From Glaciecola sp048820975 (GTDB lineage: Bacteria > Pseudomonadota > Gammaproteobacteria > Enterobacterales > Alteromonadaceae), in assembly GCF_048820975.1 (NCBI RefSeq), contig NZ_JBMEUF010000001.1:1178001-1242000 (forward strand): 64,000 nucleotides of DNA. The letters run 5' to 3'. The translations under genes were made by a program, and so were the position numbers. This document shows, one piece after another, positions 43,841 to 53,183 of the stretch (positions are counted from its first letter, which is position 1; each line of letters opens with the position of its first letter). The notes under the pieces were generated by a model. It was not told the DNA's origin, did not search any database, and worked only from the letters and a program-made list of their open reading frames with translations.

Positions 43841-44565
43841 AATGGCCACCATTTAGATGAGAAGAATTGCGTTAACCAACCTTTTTCCTGTGCACGGGCA
43901 AAGCTACCTGTGCCGCTATATTGAATGCGTGCATTGGCGATTTTGGTTGATTCAATTTCGTTTGTTGGTGTTACGTCAGCAGGTCGAATAACCCCTGTTA
44001 AGCGAATGTATTCATCGCCATTATTTAAGGTAAGCCACTTCTCGCCACGAATAATTAAGTTTTGATTAGGCAATACCTCAACGACTGTCACTGATATATT
44101 CCCTTGTAAACTATTGCTTTGGCTAGCCGAAGCATCACCCGTAAATTCATTTGAAGAATCCATGCCTAGCTGAATAGCTTGGTTACCAATGCGAACAGCA
44201 TTGCCGCCTAAACCCATAATAGGATTTACATCCAGCGTTGACTCTTTAGAGGAGCTTGTTCCGGCACTCTTACTTGCATTAGTATTTTCACTTAAGGTAA
44301 CAGTAATGATGTCGCCCACACGGCGGGCTTTCACATCAGAATACAAACTATTTGATAATGACACTGAAAACAAACTGCCGGTTTCGGCAATATCTTGGCG
44401 CTTTTCAACAGGAACACTTGGAGCAAAATAGGGATCATTTGCTTGAATACTTTCACTTGGCGTAGATTGACACCCCGTTAAGCTAAGCGCACATAGTAGT
44501 GCGCCTAAAATGGCTACTGGTTTGCCTTTACTAGGCTTTAAACAATAGGATTCAATAATACGCAT
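43837..44565 (-). CDS. flgH: FlgH, L-ring lipoprotein
   Basis: About 242 residues. The lipoprotein signal ends ALSLTGC (Cys32). The FlgH domain follows (VGDIITVTLSENTNASKSAGTSSSKES, GEKWLTLNNGDEYIRLTGVIRPADV). It forms the outer-membrane L ring. The frame extends to 44613, but the ATG ending at 44565 has AGAGG upstream and gives a normal signal peptide. It lies ten bases after flgG. Confidence 0.94.
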   Translation of the reverse strand: MRIIESYCLKPSKGKPVAILGALLCALSLTGCQSTPSESIQANDPYFAPSVPVEKRQDIAETGSLFSVSLSNSLYSDVKARRVGDIITVTLSENTNASKSAGTSSSKESTLDVNPIMGLGGNAVRIGNQAIQLGMDSSNEFTGDASASQSNSLQGNISVTVVEVLPNQNLIIRGEKWLTLNNGDEYIRLTGVIRPADVTPTNEIESTKIANARIQYSGTGSFARAQEKGWLTQFFSSKWWPL

Positions 44566-44575
44566 CGTAAACCTC

Positions 44576-45364
44576 TTATAACTGTTGAATAACCTGACCA
44601 AGCATTTGGTCAACGGCTGAAATTACTTTAGAGTTCATTTCATACAAACGCTGGCTTTCAATCAGGTTTACCAACTCTTCAGTTACATTTACATTAGATG
44701 TTTCAAGTGTACCTTGTGATAACGAACCTAAACCTTCTAAGCCAGGGATACCTTCAATTGGCGCGCCTGAAACAGCTGTTTCGACATATAAGTTTTGTCC
44801 GGTTGGCTGTAGCCCTGGGCGATTAATAAAATCAACTAAGTTGATTTGCCCTAATACCTGAGGGTCAGCTTGGCCGCGTAGTTGTGCCGACACTTCACCA
44901 TCTTGCGAGATAGTGATTTGTTGAGCATCTTCTGGCAAGGTAATCACTGGCTGTAACACGTAACCTGCGCCTGGCGTTACCATCTGCCCTTGGTCATTTA
45001 AAGTGAATTGTCCATTTCGTGTGTAAGCAGCGCTACCATCAGGCATTTGCACTTCAAAAAACCCATTACCTTGAATAGATAAATCCAAGGCATTTTCGGT
45101 AGTAAGTAAGTTGCCTTGGGTGTGGGTTTTCTGCGTCGCCACGACTTTAGAACCCGCACCTAACATAAGTCCTGATGGTAATTCGGTGTCTGCTGATGAG
45201 CGACCGCCAGGTTGATTAATGTTTTGGTAGAGCAAATCTTCAAACACTGCACGGTCTTTTTTAAATCCAACCGTGCTTGCATTGGCTAAATTGTTAGACA
45301 CTACCGCAACATCTGTTTGTGCTGCGTCTAAACCTGTTTTACTTATCCATAGAGCTGGATGCAT
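44576..45364 (-). CDS. flgG: FlgG, distal rod protein
   Basis: A 262-residue protein with the rod signature near the N-terminus (TDVAVVSNNLANASTVGFKKDRAVFEDLLYQ) and the C-terminal SNVNVTEELVNLIESQRLYEMNSKVISAVDQML. This is the usual FlgG size. It is the distal rod inside the P and L rings. It follows flgF by 41 bases. Confidence 0.96.
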   Translation of the reverse strand: MHPALWISKTGLDAAQTDVAVVSNNLANASTVGFKKDRAVFEDLLYQNINQPGGRSSADTELPSGLMLGAGSKVVATQKTHTQGNLLTTENALDLSIQGNGFFEVQMPDGSAAYTRNGQFTLNDQGQMVTPGAGYVLQPVITLPEDAQQITISQDGEVSAQLRGQADPQVLGQINLVDFINRPGLQPTGQNLYVETAVSGAPIEGIPGLEGLGSLSQGTLETSNVNVTEELVNLIESQRLYEMNSKVISAVDQMLGQVIQQL

Positions 45365-45405
45365 AGTATAAACCTCCGCGAAGCTCGCCTTCGCTTAATT
45401 AAAAC

Positions 45406-46149
45406 TTAAATAAATCTGAGTAATGAATTACCGCTTGAAGACAATGAATCCGCTTTCTTCATTAACTTCACTTGCATTTCATAGTGGCGCTGCAGGCTGA
45501 TCATGTTGACCATCTCATCTACCGCGTTTACGTTTGAGCCTTCCAACATGCCTGATTTAACCTGCACATTTATGTCTTGCTCCGCTATTTGGCCACTTTT
45601 TAAATCAAATAAACCGTCTTCTCGACGTTTCATTTCATCTAAAGGTGGATTCACTAATTTAAGCTGGCCGACTTCTTCAATAGCATTTTGCGGCGCACCT
45701 TGCAGCCTAGCTGAAATTCCGCCATCGCCAGAAATGGTGATATTGTCTAAGGGTACGGGTAAAAAGATAGGACCGTTTTGCCCCATAACCATATTGCCTT
45801 TTGGATCAAGCAAAGCGCCATCGCTACTCATGGTTAGGCCGCCCGCACGAGTGTATGCCTCTTCTCCTTGGGGCGTTTGCACCGACAACCATCCATCTCC
45901 CTGGAGTGCAACATCAAGTGCGCGATCAGTAGTAATCATTGGACCGCCCTCGTAATTATTGCTTGGGCTTTCGGTCATACTAAATACGCGTGAGGGTAGG
46001 CCTTCTCCATATGCAGGCATAGCGCGAGCTTGTTCAAGCTGCGCTTTAAAACCGTTGGTTTGGGCATTAGCTAGATTATTTGCGCGCACGCCTGTGGCCA
46101 TCAAATCTTGTTTGGCGCCACTTGCTGCTATATAGAGAAACTTATCCAT
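45406..46149 (-). CDS. flgF: FlgF, proximal rod protein
   Basis: A 247-residue rod protein (SGAKQDLMATGVRANNLANAQTNGFKAQLEQ; C-terminal SNVNAVDEMVNMISLQRHYEMQVKLMKKAD). It is the first gene of a transcript that would continue through flgGHIJ(KL). A sigma-54 promoter lies about 80 bases upstream, and a terminator after flgE separates it from flgBCDE. Confidence 0.95.
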   Translation of the reverse strand: MDKFLYIAASGAKQDLMATGVRANNLANAQTNGFKAQLEQARAMPAYGEGLPSRVFSMTESPSNNYEGGPMITTDRALDVALQGDGWLSVQTPQGEEAYTRAGGLTMSSDGALLDPKGNMVMGQNGPIFLPVPLDNITISGDGGISARLQGAPQNAIEEVGQLKLVNPPLDEMKRREDGLFDLKSGQIAEQDINVQVKSGMLEGSNVNAVDEMVNMISLQRHYEMQVKLMKKADSLSSSGNSLLRFI

Positions 46150-46227
46150 TTACTTACCTTATTATTTCACTAGCGAACATTCGCCAATTCATCGATACTT
46201 TAAAATACCGGATATTGGTGATTATTT

Positions 46228-46243
46228 AGCAAGTAATATGCCA
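46228..46243 (-). promoter_or_regulatory. sigma-54 promoter of flgFGHIJ
   Basis: Minus-strand TGGCAT-ATTAC-TTGCT matches the RpoN consensus exactly with correct spacing, in the 216-base gap between flgE and flgF. The predicted start is about 68 bases before the flgF ATG. Confidence 0.85.
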
Positions 46244-46293
46244 ACAAAGGAAAGTATGGTTTTATTTGTATTTTATTGATTTTTATACAAAAT

Positions 46294-46325
46294 ATTGCCG
46301 CATATAAATATAAATATGCGGCAAT
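46294..46325 (-). terminator. terminator after flgE
   Basis: ATTGCCGCATAT pairs perfectly with ATATGCGGCAAT (12 bp, 8-base loop), about 40 bases after the flgE stop. On the minus strand it is followed by the T-rich ATTTTGTATAAAAA. It would end the flgBCDE transcript before the flgF promoter. Confidence 0.8.
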
Positions 46326-46365
46326 TTATGGCCGTAAGATATGAATATATCTTTAAGAGAAAGGT

Positions 46366-47751
46366 TTATCTAATGTTCAGTATAGTCTGGTTCAACTGGT
46401 TATTGACTTCCAGCGCTCTTGAGTTGGCTTGAAAGTTACGCTGAGCAATAATCATATCAATAAGTTCGGTCGTCAAATTAACGTTGGCCTGTTCTAAAGC
46501 TGACGAATTAATGTCGCCATAGGTGCCGGTTGTGGCTTCACCCGCTAAAGCTTCACCTGACAATATACTTTCTTTCCACTGCGTTGAACTTTGCTGAGTC
46601 AATCCCTGTTCATTCGAAAATCGCACCAGTGCTACACGCACAATTGGTTCAGATGTTCCGTTTGAAAACGTGGCTCTTACTAAGCCATCAGGCGCAATAT
46701 CAATACCGGTTAGTCGACCTACGGGTAAACCATCTTGCTCTAATGAAGTAACTTCAAAAGCTGACGCAAACTGGGTGGGTTCATCAGCATCGGCACTAGA
46801 AACATTTAAGTTAAAGTCAGTTGTAATTTGCTGAGTTGCATCAGAACCATTTGAGAGTATGTCACCTCCAAGCATTTCAGATTGAAACTTACCATTTAAC
46901 TGCGGAAGGCCGTCAGCCGACTCAATGGCTACGAAATCACCGCCATCACTGAATCGAATTTTAGCAGTAGTGACTTCATTACCAGTATTTGCACCAAGCG
47001 AGTTAACCGCTGTAGCTGGATCTGAATCACTACCATCAGAATTTGTTGCGTCAAGTAATTGGTCATCAATTGCGGTAGCAACATACCATTCGTTGGTTGC
47101 CGCAGCGTCATTATCTTTAACAAAGTAGTAGGTCATAACGTGGCTATCACCTAATGAATCATAAACAGTAACAGAGGTTGCCGCATTGTAAGTTAGCGGA
47201 TCGGTTGGGTCAAAATCCGCAGGGTTTAGGGCTGAATCACCTGCGGGTAAGTTAAACCGCATATCAACTTCGGTTGTCTGTTGAGGTGAACCCGATGAAT
47301 CAGGAATGCGCACAGGCTCGGTTGTACTTAGTGCTACCGATGCAGATGTGCCATCGGTGTTAACAGGGAAACCTAGAAGATTATCACCGTTTGAATTTAC
47401 CACGAAGTTATCAGAATCCAGTTTAAATTGTCCTGCTCGAGTAAATGAGAAATCGCGAGAGGTAATTTCAGGCACTGTGGCAAAGAAACCATTACCGGTT
47501 ATTGCTAAATCTAAGGCATTATTGGTAAACGCTAAACTGCCTTGTGAAAACTGCTGTGAAACCTCTTGAGTAAGAACACCATCCCCTACTTTGGTTTTAC
47601 CTGAGGCCAATAGTGATGCTGCATATACATCACCAAATTCAGCTCTTGATTCTTTAAAACCAACTGTGTTTACGTTTGCGATGTTATTTGCAGTGGTGTC
47701 TAGGTCTTTTTGAGAAGCTGACACGCCACTTAAGGCTATATTAAAAGACAT
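46366..47751 (-). CDS. flgE: FlgE, hook protein
   Basis: A 461-residue hook protein. N-terminal SFNIALSGVSASQKDLDTTANNIANVNTVGFKES and C-terminal ALEQANVNLTTELIDMIIAQRNFQANSRALEV are the conserved hook ends. The middle is a Thr/Ser/Asp-rich surface domain. It polymerises into the universal joint under the FlgD cap. It follows flgD by ten bases. Confidence 0.96.
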   Translation of the reverse strand: MSFNIALSGVSASQKDLDTTANNIANVNTVGFKESRAEFGDVYAASLLASGKTKVGDGVLTQEVSQQFSQGSLAFTNNALDLAITGNGFFATVPEITSRDFSFTRAGQFKLDSDNFVVNSNGDNLLGFPVNTDGTSASVALSTTEPVRIPDSSGSPQQTTEVDMRFNLPAGDSALNPADFDPTDPLTYNAATSVTVYDSLGDSHVMTYYFVKDNDAAATNEWYVATAIDDQLLDATNSDGSDSDPATAVNSLGANTGNEVTTAKIRFSDGGDFVAIESADGLPQLNGKFQSEMLGGDILSNGSDATQQITTDFNLNVSSADADEPTQFASAFEVTSLEQDGLPVGRLTGIDIAPDGLVRATFSNGTSEPIVRVALVRFSNEQGLTQQSSTQWKESILSGEALAGEATTGTYGDINSSALEQANVNLTTELIDMIIAQRNFQANSRALEVNNQLNQTILNIR

Positions 47752-47761
47752 ATTATTACTC

Positions 47762-48448
47762 CTATGAATTTCCGATTTGGATGACGTCGTCTAAGCTAAT
47801 ACTGACATCGCCATCTAGATTTAATACCACGCCAAGACTTGAGCTTGATAGGCTTACACTGTCTACGTGTCTATTTACTGCTGTGGGCAAGGCTGTTGCT
47901 TCACCAAACACATTGCCTTGAACGGTAATGGCATAATCACCAGGCGGCATTAAGTTGCCGTCGTTGTCAGTACCGTCCCATGAGAACTCAATATTACCGG
48001 CAGCTTGAGTGCCAATATCGATGGTTCTCACTATTTCACCACTTGGGTTTTGAATAGTGATTTTGGTGTCTTGCGAGGTTTGCTCATTTATGATCACACC
48101 TGATAAACCATCACTTTGGTTCGCCATGTGCCCCACATTGCCTGTTACCAACACGCTTTGTCCAATTAAGCTCGAAGCCTGTAAAGCTTGGTTACTAGTC
48201 ATGCTAGAGGCGAACGTTTCAAACTTTTCATTGAGCTGTGAAATACCATCGGCTGTTGTGAAAGATGTCATTTGCGCCACTAGTTGGTCATTATCCACTG
48301 GGTTAGTAGGATCCTGATTAGCAAGTTGCTCGGTCAAAAGGGCAAAGAAATCCTCTTGCTGAAGCGTTTGTTCTGTTCCATCAGAAACAGCAACTTCTTC
48401 TTCAGTATTCCAATATAAATCGGTATTTAGGCTATTTGTAATATCCAT
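47762..48448 (-). CDS. flgD: FlgD, hook cap / scaffold
   Basis: A 228-residue protein. N-terminal QEDFFALLTEQLANQDPTNPVDNDQLVAQMTSFTTADGI is the FlgD signature. The C-terminal part has the FlgD Ig-like and Tudor-like regions (GNIEFSWDGTDNDGNLMPPGDYAITV). It caps the hook while it grows. It lies between flgC and flgE. Confidence 0.95.
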   Translation of the reverse strand: MDITNSLNTDLYWNTEEEVAVSDGTEQTLQQEDFFALLTEQLANQDPTNPVDNDQLVAQMTSFTTADGISQLNEKFETFASSMTSNQALQASSLIGQSVLVTGNVGHMANQSDGLSGVIINEQTSQDTKITIQNPSGEIVRTIDIGTQAAGNIEFSWDGTDNDGNLMPPGDYAITVQGNVFGEATALPTAVNRHVDSVSLSSSSLGVVLNLDGDVSISLDDVIQIGNS

Positions 48449-48473
48449 CAGCTATTCCTCAAGCTATACAGGT

Positions 48474-48896
48474 TTATGACTGTTGTCCGAGCTGCAATAC
48501 ACGACGAAAAATTCGCTTAGTTGTATCTGCAACCTGTACATTTGTTTCGTAGCCTTTTGACGCAGAAAGCATATCTGCCATTTCTTCAACCACGTTTACG
48601 TTTGGTTTATATATATAACCGTTTTCATCAGCCATTGGGTTACCCGGAGAGTACTCCATTTGTAATGGCTTCGCGCTTTCTACTACGCCCAGTACATTTA
48701 CGCCCACCCCCTTGGTTTGGTCACTTGAGGCTTGGTCAAGTGCCGCTGCAAATACAGGATGACGAGCTTTATAGGTATCTTCGTAGCTACTGCTTACGCT
48801 ATTGGCGTTAGCAATGTTGCTGGCCGTTGTATTCAATCGAACATTTTCTGCCTGCATGCCGGTACTGGCAATATTCATTATGTTAAAAAGGCTCAT
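48474..48896 (-). CDS. flgC: FlgC, proximal rod protein
   Basis: A 140-residue rod protein: N-terminal ASTGMQAENVRLNTTASNIANANSVS, C-terminal PNVNVVEEMADMLSASKGYETNVQVADTTKRI. Complete, two bases after the flgB stop. Confidence 0.96.
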   Translation of the reverse strand: MSLFNIMNIASTGMQAENVRLNTTASNIANANSVSSSYEDTYKARHPVFAAALDQASSDQTKGVGVNVLGVVESAKPLQMEYSPGNPMADENGYIYKPNVNVVEEMADMLSASKGYETNVQVADTTKRIFRRVLQLGQQS

Positions 48897-48897
48897 A

Positions 48898-49308
48898 TTA
48901 TTGTCCTGGGCTTAGGGCTTTTTTCATACCTGAAAACTTGCCGTTAATTAGCATTAAACTTGTTTCATAGCGCATACCTGCGTCTAAGAATTTGTTACGT
49001 TCATTTTGCACGTCAACGGTATTGCCGTCACCGGTATCAGGCTGATTAGGAATTCTAAACTCAGCCTCAGTTTGCAGTTTTGACGTACCTTTTATATGGT
49101 TGTTGTGCGTAGTAACCATGGATGATTGCGTTAAACTTGCTTGACCAGACTGTGCGGTTCTCATGGCTTTTTGAAAGTCAATGTCACGCGCTTTGTAGCC
49201 CGGCGTATTGGCATTTGCTAGGTTTCCAGATATAACTTCCATTCTATCGTTTCGCACTTTAAGTGCTTGCTGATGAAGTCCTACCATTTTATCTAAACTA
49301 ATTGCCAT
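48898..49308 (-). CDS. flgB: FlgB, proximal rod protein
   Basis: A 136-residue rod protein: LHQQALKVRNDRMEVISGNLANANTPGYKARDIDFQKAM at the N-terminus and ERNKFLDAGMRYETSLMLINGKFSGM at the C-terminus. It is the first gene of flgBCDE, with a sigma-54 promoter about 95 bases upstream. Confidence 0.96.
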   Translation of the reverse strand: MAISLDKMVGLHQQALKVRNDRMEVISGNLANANTPGYKARDIDFQKAMRTAQSGQASLTQSSMVTTHNNHIKGTSKLQTEAEFRIPNQPDTGDGNTVDVQNERNKFLDAGMRYETSLMLINGKFSGMKKALSPGQ

Positions 49309-49403
49309 GATTAACGCTACCTATTTTCTACTTAACATTGTTGTCGACTTTGCATGCCTAAACAGTAAAAGCGGCAAAGCACAACTCGCTGTGAAAACAG
49401 TAG

Positions 49404-49419
49404 AGCAAAGCCTATGCCA
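49404..49419 (-). promoter_or_regulatory. sigma-54 promoter of flgBCDE
   Basis: Minus-strand TGGCAT-AGGCT-TTGCT matches the RpoN consensus with GG-N10-GC spacing, in the 161-base gap between cheR and flgB. The predicted leader is about 85 bases. Confidence 0.85.
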
Positions 49420-49469
49420 AAAAATAGAAGTATGAGAAATAAAGTAATTCAGGAAAAGGAAATAATTAC

Positions 49470-50297
49470 TTAAAGCCTTGTATAATAAAGGCCTTCGTGT
49501 CCTGTTCGAACTTTGAAAAGATGTTCAGCACCACCAATAGATTCGGCTGCGCCTAAAAACAAACTGCCGCCTGGATTTAAACAAGCGGCAATTTTGTTCA
49601 GGATATTGACTTTTTCGTTGCCGTTAAAATAAATCAGCACGTTGCGGCAAAATATAATGTCAAATTTGCCCAAGGCTAGGTAATTATCGAGTAAATTAAA
49701 ACGCTTAAAAGACACCATTGACTTAAGCTTATTATCAACAGACATTTGCTTAGTGCTGCTATTGGTGAAATATATTTTTTTTTGGCTTTCAGCTAAGCCT
49801 CTACTAAGTGCCAGTTCATCATAAATCCCTTCCTTTGCATGCGCTATCATTTTTTGAGAATAGTCTGTAGCGACTATTTCAACACGCTCTGAAAAAGCGC
49901 CTGGATGTTTACTTTGAAAATCGCAAATAGTCATTGCAATTGAATATGGTTCTTGGCCTGATGCACATGCACTGCTCCATATTCGCAAACGTTTTTGCTG
50001 CTGAAATAATGAAGGTAAAATAGCGTTACTCAGTAAGCTAAATGGATAGCCGTCACGAAACCAGAACGTTTCGTTTGTAGTCATTAACTCAAGGCATCTA
50101 TCGCTGATCGCTTTATTTTTGAGGGACACTACATCTTGGATAAATGTATTTATATCAGCATACTGGCAATCTCGCGCAATCGCAGTTAAACGGCTACGCA
50201 CTAAATACTGCCTATTATCACCTAGCACTATCCCTAACTGTTTTTGCAGGAATTGGGAAAAAGCAAGATATGATTGCGGGCTTAAGTCTGCTGACAT
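49470..50297 (-). CDS. cheR: CheR, chemotaxis protein methyltransferase
   Basis: A 275-residue SAM-dependent methyltransferase. An N-terminal helical domain (1-75) precedes the catalytic domain, with the SAM pocket RIWSSACASGQEPYSIAMTI and FDIIFCRNVLIYFNGNEKVNIL. It methylates chemoreceptor glutamates. It lies nine bases after cheV. This CheR lacks the C-terminal pentapeptide-tether extras of some relatives. Confidence 0.95.
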   Translation of the reverse strand: MSADLSPQSYLAFSQFLQKQLGIVLGDNRQYLVRSRLTAIARDCQYADINTFIQDVVSLKNKAISDRCLELMTTNETFWFRDGYPFSLLSNAILPSLFQQQKRLRIWSSACASGQEPYSIAMTICDFQSKHPGAFSERVEIVATDYSQKMIAHAKEGIYDELALSRGLAESQKKIYFTNSSTKQMSVDNKLKSMVSFKRFNLLDNYLALGKFDIIFCRNVLIYFNGNEKVNILNKIAACLNPGGSLFLGAAESIGGAEHLFKVRTGHEGLYYTRL

Positions 50298-50306
50298 TAA
50301 TAATGG

Positions 50307-51239
50307 CTACTGTTTTAAATCAGTAAGTAGCCACTTTTGTACTGCGCCGGCAAGTTCATCTGGATGAAATTTAGCAATGAAATCATCAGCACCCACTTTT
50401 GAAACCATCGCTTGGTTAAAGACCCCACTTAAAGAAGTATGTAAAATCACTTGTAAGCGATGTAATTCAGGCGTGTTTTTAATTTCAGCGGTTAGCGTGT
50501 AACCATCCATTTCAGGCATCTCTATGTCAGACACTATTAACGCAACTCGGTCCGTCACATCTCCGGTTTCAGATGCAATCTCTTTTAATCTGTTAAGTGC
50601 TTCTAGGCCATTTTTTGCCATTTCAATCTCTAAGCCTAGAGTAGACAAAGCCTTTTTAACCTGATTACGAGCCACTGACGAATCATCTGCTATAAAGATG
50701 ATTTTTTCAGTGTTGGTGCCTACATCAACGTTGTCGGTTATTTCTTTACTTACATCAGTATTGAGAGGCGATATCTCGTTTAGAATTTTTTCTACATCAA
50801 GTATTTCTATTAACTCACCTTCTACCTCGGTAACAGCGGTTAAATAACTAGCACTACCAGCTCCTTTTGGAGGCGGCATAATTGCATCCCAGTTAGTGTT
50901 GATAATGCGCTCAACGGAACCGACTAAGAAGCCTTGCACCGAACGGTTGTACTCCGCAATAACGATAAAACCATTTTGCAAGTCTTCAATAGGTTTTCCG
51001 CCTGTAGCCATGGCCAAGTCTATCACCGAAATTGTTTGCCCACGAATATGAGCCACGCCCCTTACTAAAGCGTTAAGCTTTGGAATAGAGGTTAACGGGG
51101 GGCACTGTAAAACCTCACGTACCTTAAATACATTGATTCCAAATCGTTGCCGCGAATTCAAGCGAAATAACAATAATTCTAATCGGTTTTGACCCACTAA
51201 CTGCGTGCGTTGATTGACCGAGTCTAAAATACCTGACAT
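50307..51239 (-). CDS. cheV: CheV, CheW-receiver coupling protein
   Basis: About 310 residues. The CheW-like domain is at about 20-160 (FGINVFKVREVLQCPPLTSIPKLNALVRGVAHIRGQTISVIDL). The receiver domain begins near 190, with phospho-Asp in ALIVSDIEMPEMDG. It couples receptors to CheA and may act as a phosphate sink. The ATG ending at 51239 follows GGGGG and gives the usual MSGILDSVNQRTQL start. The upstream ATG at 51260 lacks a ribosome site. Confidence 0.95.
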   Translation of the reverse strand: MSGILDSVNQRTQLVGQNRLELLLFRLNSRQRFGINVFKVREVLQCPPLTSIPKLNALVRGVAHIRGQTISVIDLAMATGGKPIEDLQNGFIVIAEYNRSVQGFLVGSVERIINTNWDAIMPPPKGAGSASYLTAVTEVEGELIEILDVEKILNEISPLNTDVSKEITDNVDVGTNTEKIIFIADDSSVARNQVKKALSTLGLEIEMAKNGLEALNRLKEIASETGDVTDRVALIVSDIEMPEMDGYTLTAEIKNTPELHRLQVILHTSLSGVFNQAMVSKVGADDFIAKFHPDELAGAVQKWLLTDLKQ

Positions 51240-51384
51240 ACAAACCCCCGTTTTAGGCATGATTGTTGCGTTGTAAGCTTGTAAACATATTTATCACAGC
51301 TGTGGTGCCATAGTTATGACGCTACATACAATACAATAGCGGTAAGCGCTCATTATAGGCTGCTTGCACAAAGGCAAATAAATT

Positions 51385-52110
51385 ATGATGTTAACAATTC
51401 AATATTCAAAGTTATCGGCTGCTATAGGCATAGTCTTTACGTGTTTTTTAATAAGTTTTATCTTTGTACCTAAATCCTATGCCATGCAAATGTCTTCACA
51501 TCAACAACTAGCTGAACAAGTTGAAGATTATTTACTTCAGCACATTGACATAGATGGTAGCGAAAACACTAAAATTCTAGTGCGTGAAATTGATGAACGT
51601 ATCAATATTCCAAACTGTAGCGAAGCCTTCGTATTTACGAGCAATAATATGCAGGCTAAGCAGTCAAATGTGTCAGTGAAAGTACAATGCCCTAACACCC
51701 AGTGGTATTTGTTCACCCATGCTACCGTGTCTATTATTAAACAAGTCGTAGTCGCCAATGACAATCTTAGCCCAGGCTCTTTGCTGACTAAAAACAACAT
51801 TCAAGTAGTAGAAATAGATAAAAATAAATTGCGAGGTTCAACATTTTCCTCCTTAGATGAAATTCTTGGCGCGCGTATTAAACGACGCGTTCGTACAGGT
51901 AATATTATTAGCGATAGAATGCTGTGCTTTATCTGTAAAGGTGACCGCGTCACAATTGCAGCCGTAAGCGGCGGTTTGTCTATTCAAGTTTACGGGGTAG
52001 CAGAAGAAGACGGTGTGTTAGGGGAAACCATTCAAGTGAGAAACCTTTCATCCGATAAACTAGTATACGCCAAAGTAGCTAGTACTAGCGAAGTCCAAAT
52101 ACACATCTAA
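51385..52110 (+). CDS. flgA: FlgA, P-ring assembly chaperone
   Basis: A 241-residue periplasmic protein. A hydrophobic export signal (IGIVFTCFLISFIFVP) ends near KSYAMQ. A SAF-type domain (VVVANDNLSPGSLLTKNNIQVVEIDKN...ARIKRRVRTGNII) and the C-terminal TIQVRNLSSDKLVYAKVAS follow. It assists FlgI assembly. It is divergent from cheV, in the common flgA | cheV-cheR-flgB order of polar clusters. Confidence 0.94.
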   Translation: MMLTIQYSKLSAAIGIVFTCFLISFIFVPKSYAMQMSSHQQLAEQVEDYLLQHIDIDGSENTKILVREIDERINIPNCSEAFVFTSNNMQAKQSNVSVKVQCPNTQWYLFTHATVSIIKQVVVANDNLSPGSLLTKNNIQVVEIDKNKLRGSTFSSLDEILGARIKRRVRTGNIISDRMLCFICKGDRVTIAAVSGGLSIQVYGVAEEDGVLGETIQVRNLSSDKLVYAKVASTSEVQIHI

Positions 52111-52279
52111 AGGTTTAGTTGGTACAAAGTTTGCTTGCACTACTAGTAGAAGTAAAAAAAGATGCGCGTCGGTACGGTTTTAAGCATTATCTGTAGTGTT
52201 CTAGCAGCAAATTGATGTTTAATTTGACGGGGCTTAGTGAAAAGTGACATTATTTTGTCAGTTTTTTTAGAATTAAGCC

Positions 52280-52306
52280 TAAAGAAATAAAATCGTAGGT
52301 CGATAT
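52280..52306 (+). promoter_or_regulatory. sigma-28 (FliA) promoter of flgMN
   Basis: TAAA (52280-52283), a 15-base spacer and GTCGATAT (52299-52306), six of eight matches to GCCGATAA. The predicted start is about 27 bases before flgM. It would put the anti-sigma factor under the control of its own target, a known feedback arrangement. Confidence 0.75.
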
Positions 52307-52339
52307 CATTTACAGAGGCAACAAAATTGGTAGGAAATT

Positions 52340-52669
52340 ATGTCAATTAATAATGTAAACAATACGAACAAAGCTCAGTTAGACGCAGCTAAAGTTGCAC
52401 AGCAACAAGTGTCTAGCCAAACTGGTAGCTCATCAGCTCAGGTTTCAAGTGAAAAAGCTGCGCCTGCTAAACAAGACTCGGTATCTTTAACGCAGTCTGC
52501 ACAACAGCTGTCTAATGTGCAAAAGAAAGGCTCTGAAGCGCCGGTTAATCAAGAAAAAGTGGATCGCTTGAAAAAAGCCATTTCAAATGGTGAGTATCAA
52601 GTTAATCCTGAATTATTGGCTAAGAAGATGGCCAGTTTAGAATCACAGCTATTAGGCGTGAGAGCATAA
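52340..52669 (+). CDS. flgM: FlgM, anti-sigma-28 factor
   Basis: A 109-residue protein with a disordered Gln/Ser/Ala-rich N-terminal half. The C-terminal FliA-binding helices are VDRLKKAISNGEYQVNPELLAKKMASLESQLL. It holds FliA inactive until it is exported through the completed hook. It lies six bases before flgN, with its own sigma-28 promoter 30 bases upstream. Confidence 0.94.
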   Translation: MSINNVNNTNKAQLDAAKVAQQQVSSQTGSSSAQVSSEKAAPAKQDSVSLTQSAQQLSNVQKKGSEAPVNQEKVDRLKKAISNGEYQVNPELLAKKMASLESQLLGVRA

Positions 52670-52675
52670 TAAATT

Positions 52676-53107
52676 ATGAAAACTAGTCTTGAGAATGCAA
52701 TTGCAACACAACTTGGTCATCTCCGAGATTTAAAAGCGTTGTTGGAACAAGAGCTTCATTTAATCAGCTCTCGAGAGCCGGAAACACTTATGCAGCTTTT
52801 GCAAGATAAGCAAAGCCTGCTTGATACAATAGAATCTCAAGATTCTGCCGTTGAAACGCTCTACCAAAGAAGTTCTGACTCTGGCTCTATACCAGATATT
52901 TGCGAAGAACTTTTGCAAAGCTGTAAACAAGTATTGTTTGAGTGTAAATACTTGACTCAAATTAACGCAAAATCAGTTGAGCAAGGACAGCTAAGATTGG
53001 TTCATCTACGTAATTTCATGATGGAATTACGCGCGAAGGAATCAATGACCTATGATCGCTCGGGTAAAACATCGGGTGATAGTTCAACTAAAGGCTTTAG
53101 AGCCTAG
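52676..53107 (+). CDS. flgN: FlgN, export chaperone for FlgK/FlgL
   Basis: A 143-residue all-helical protein (ATQLGHLRDLKALLEQELHLISSREPETLMQLLQDKQSLLDTI) in the flgM-flgN pair. It chaperones the hook-filament junction proteins. A bidirectional terminator lies about 25 bases downstream. Confidence 0.9.
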   Translation: MKTSLENAIATQLGHLRDLKALLEQELHLISSREPETLMQLLQDKQSLLDTIESQDSAVETLYQRSSDSGSIPDICEELLQSCKQVLFECKYLTQINAKSVEQGQLRLVHLRNFMMELRAKESMTYDRSGKTSGDSSTKGFRA

Positions 53108-53131
53108 CAAGCCTCTTAAATAATTTCCCAT

Positions 53132-53161
53132 AAAAAAGCACGTTTCATAACGTGCTTTTTT
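53132..53161. terminator. bidirectional terminator between flgN and flgP
   Basis: GCACGTT-TCAT-AACGTGC forms a perfect 7-bp stem flanked by six A on the left and six T on the right. It works for both the plus-strand flgMN and minus-strand flgP transcripts, which converge here. Confidence 0.92.
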
Positions 53162-53183
53162 GTGCTTAAATTTCACTAAACAA

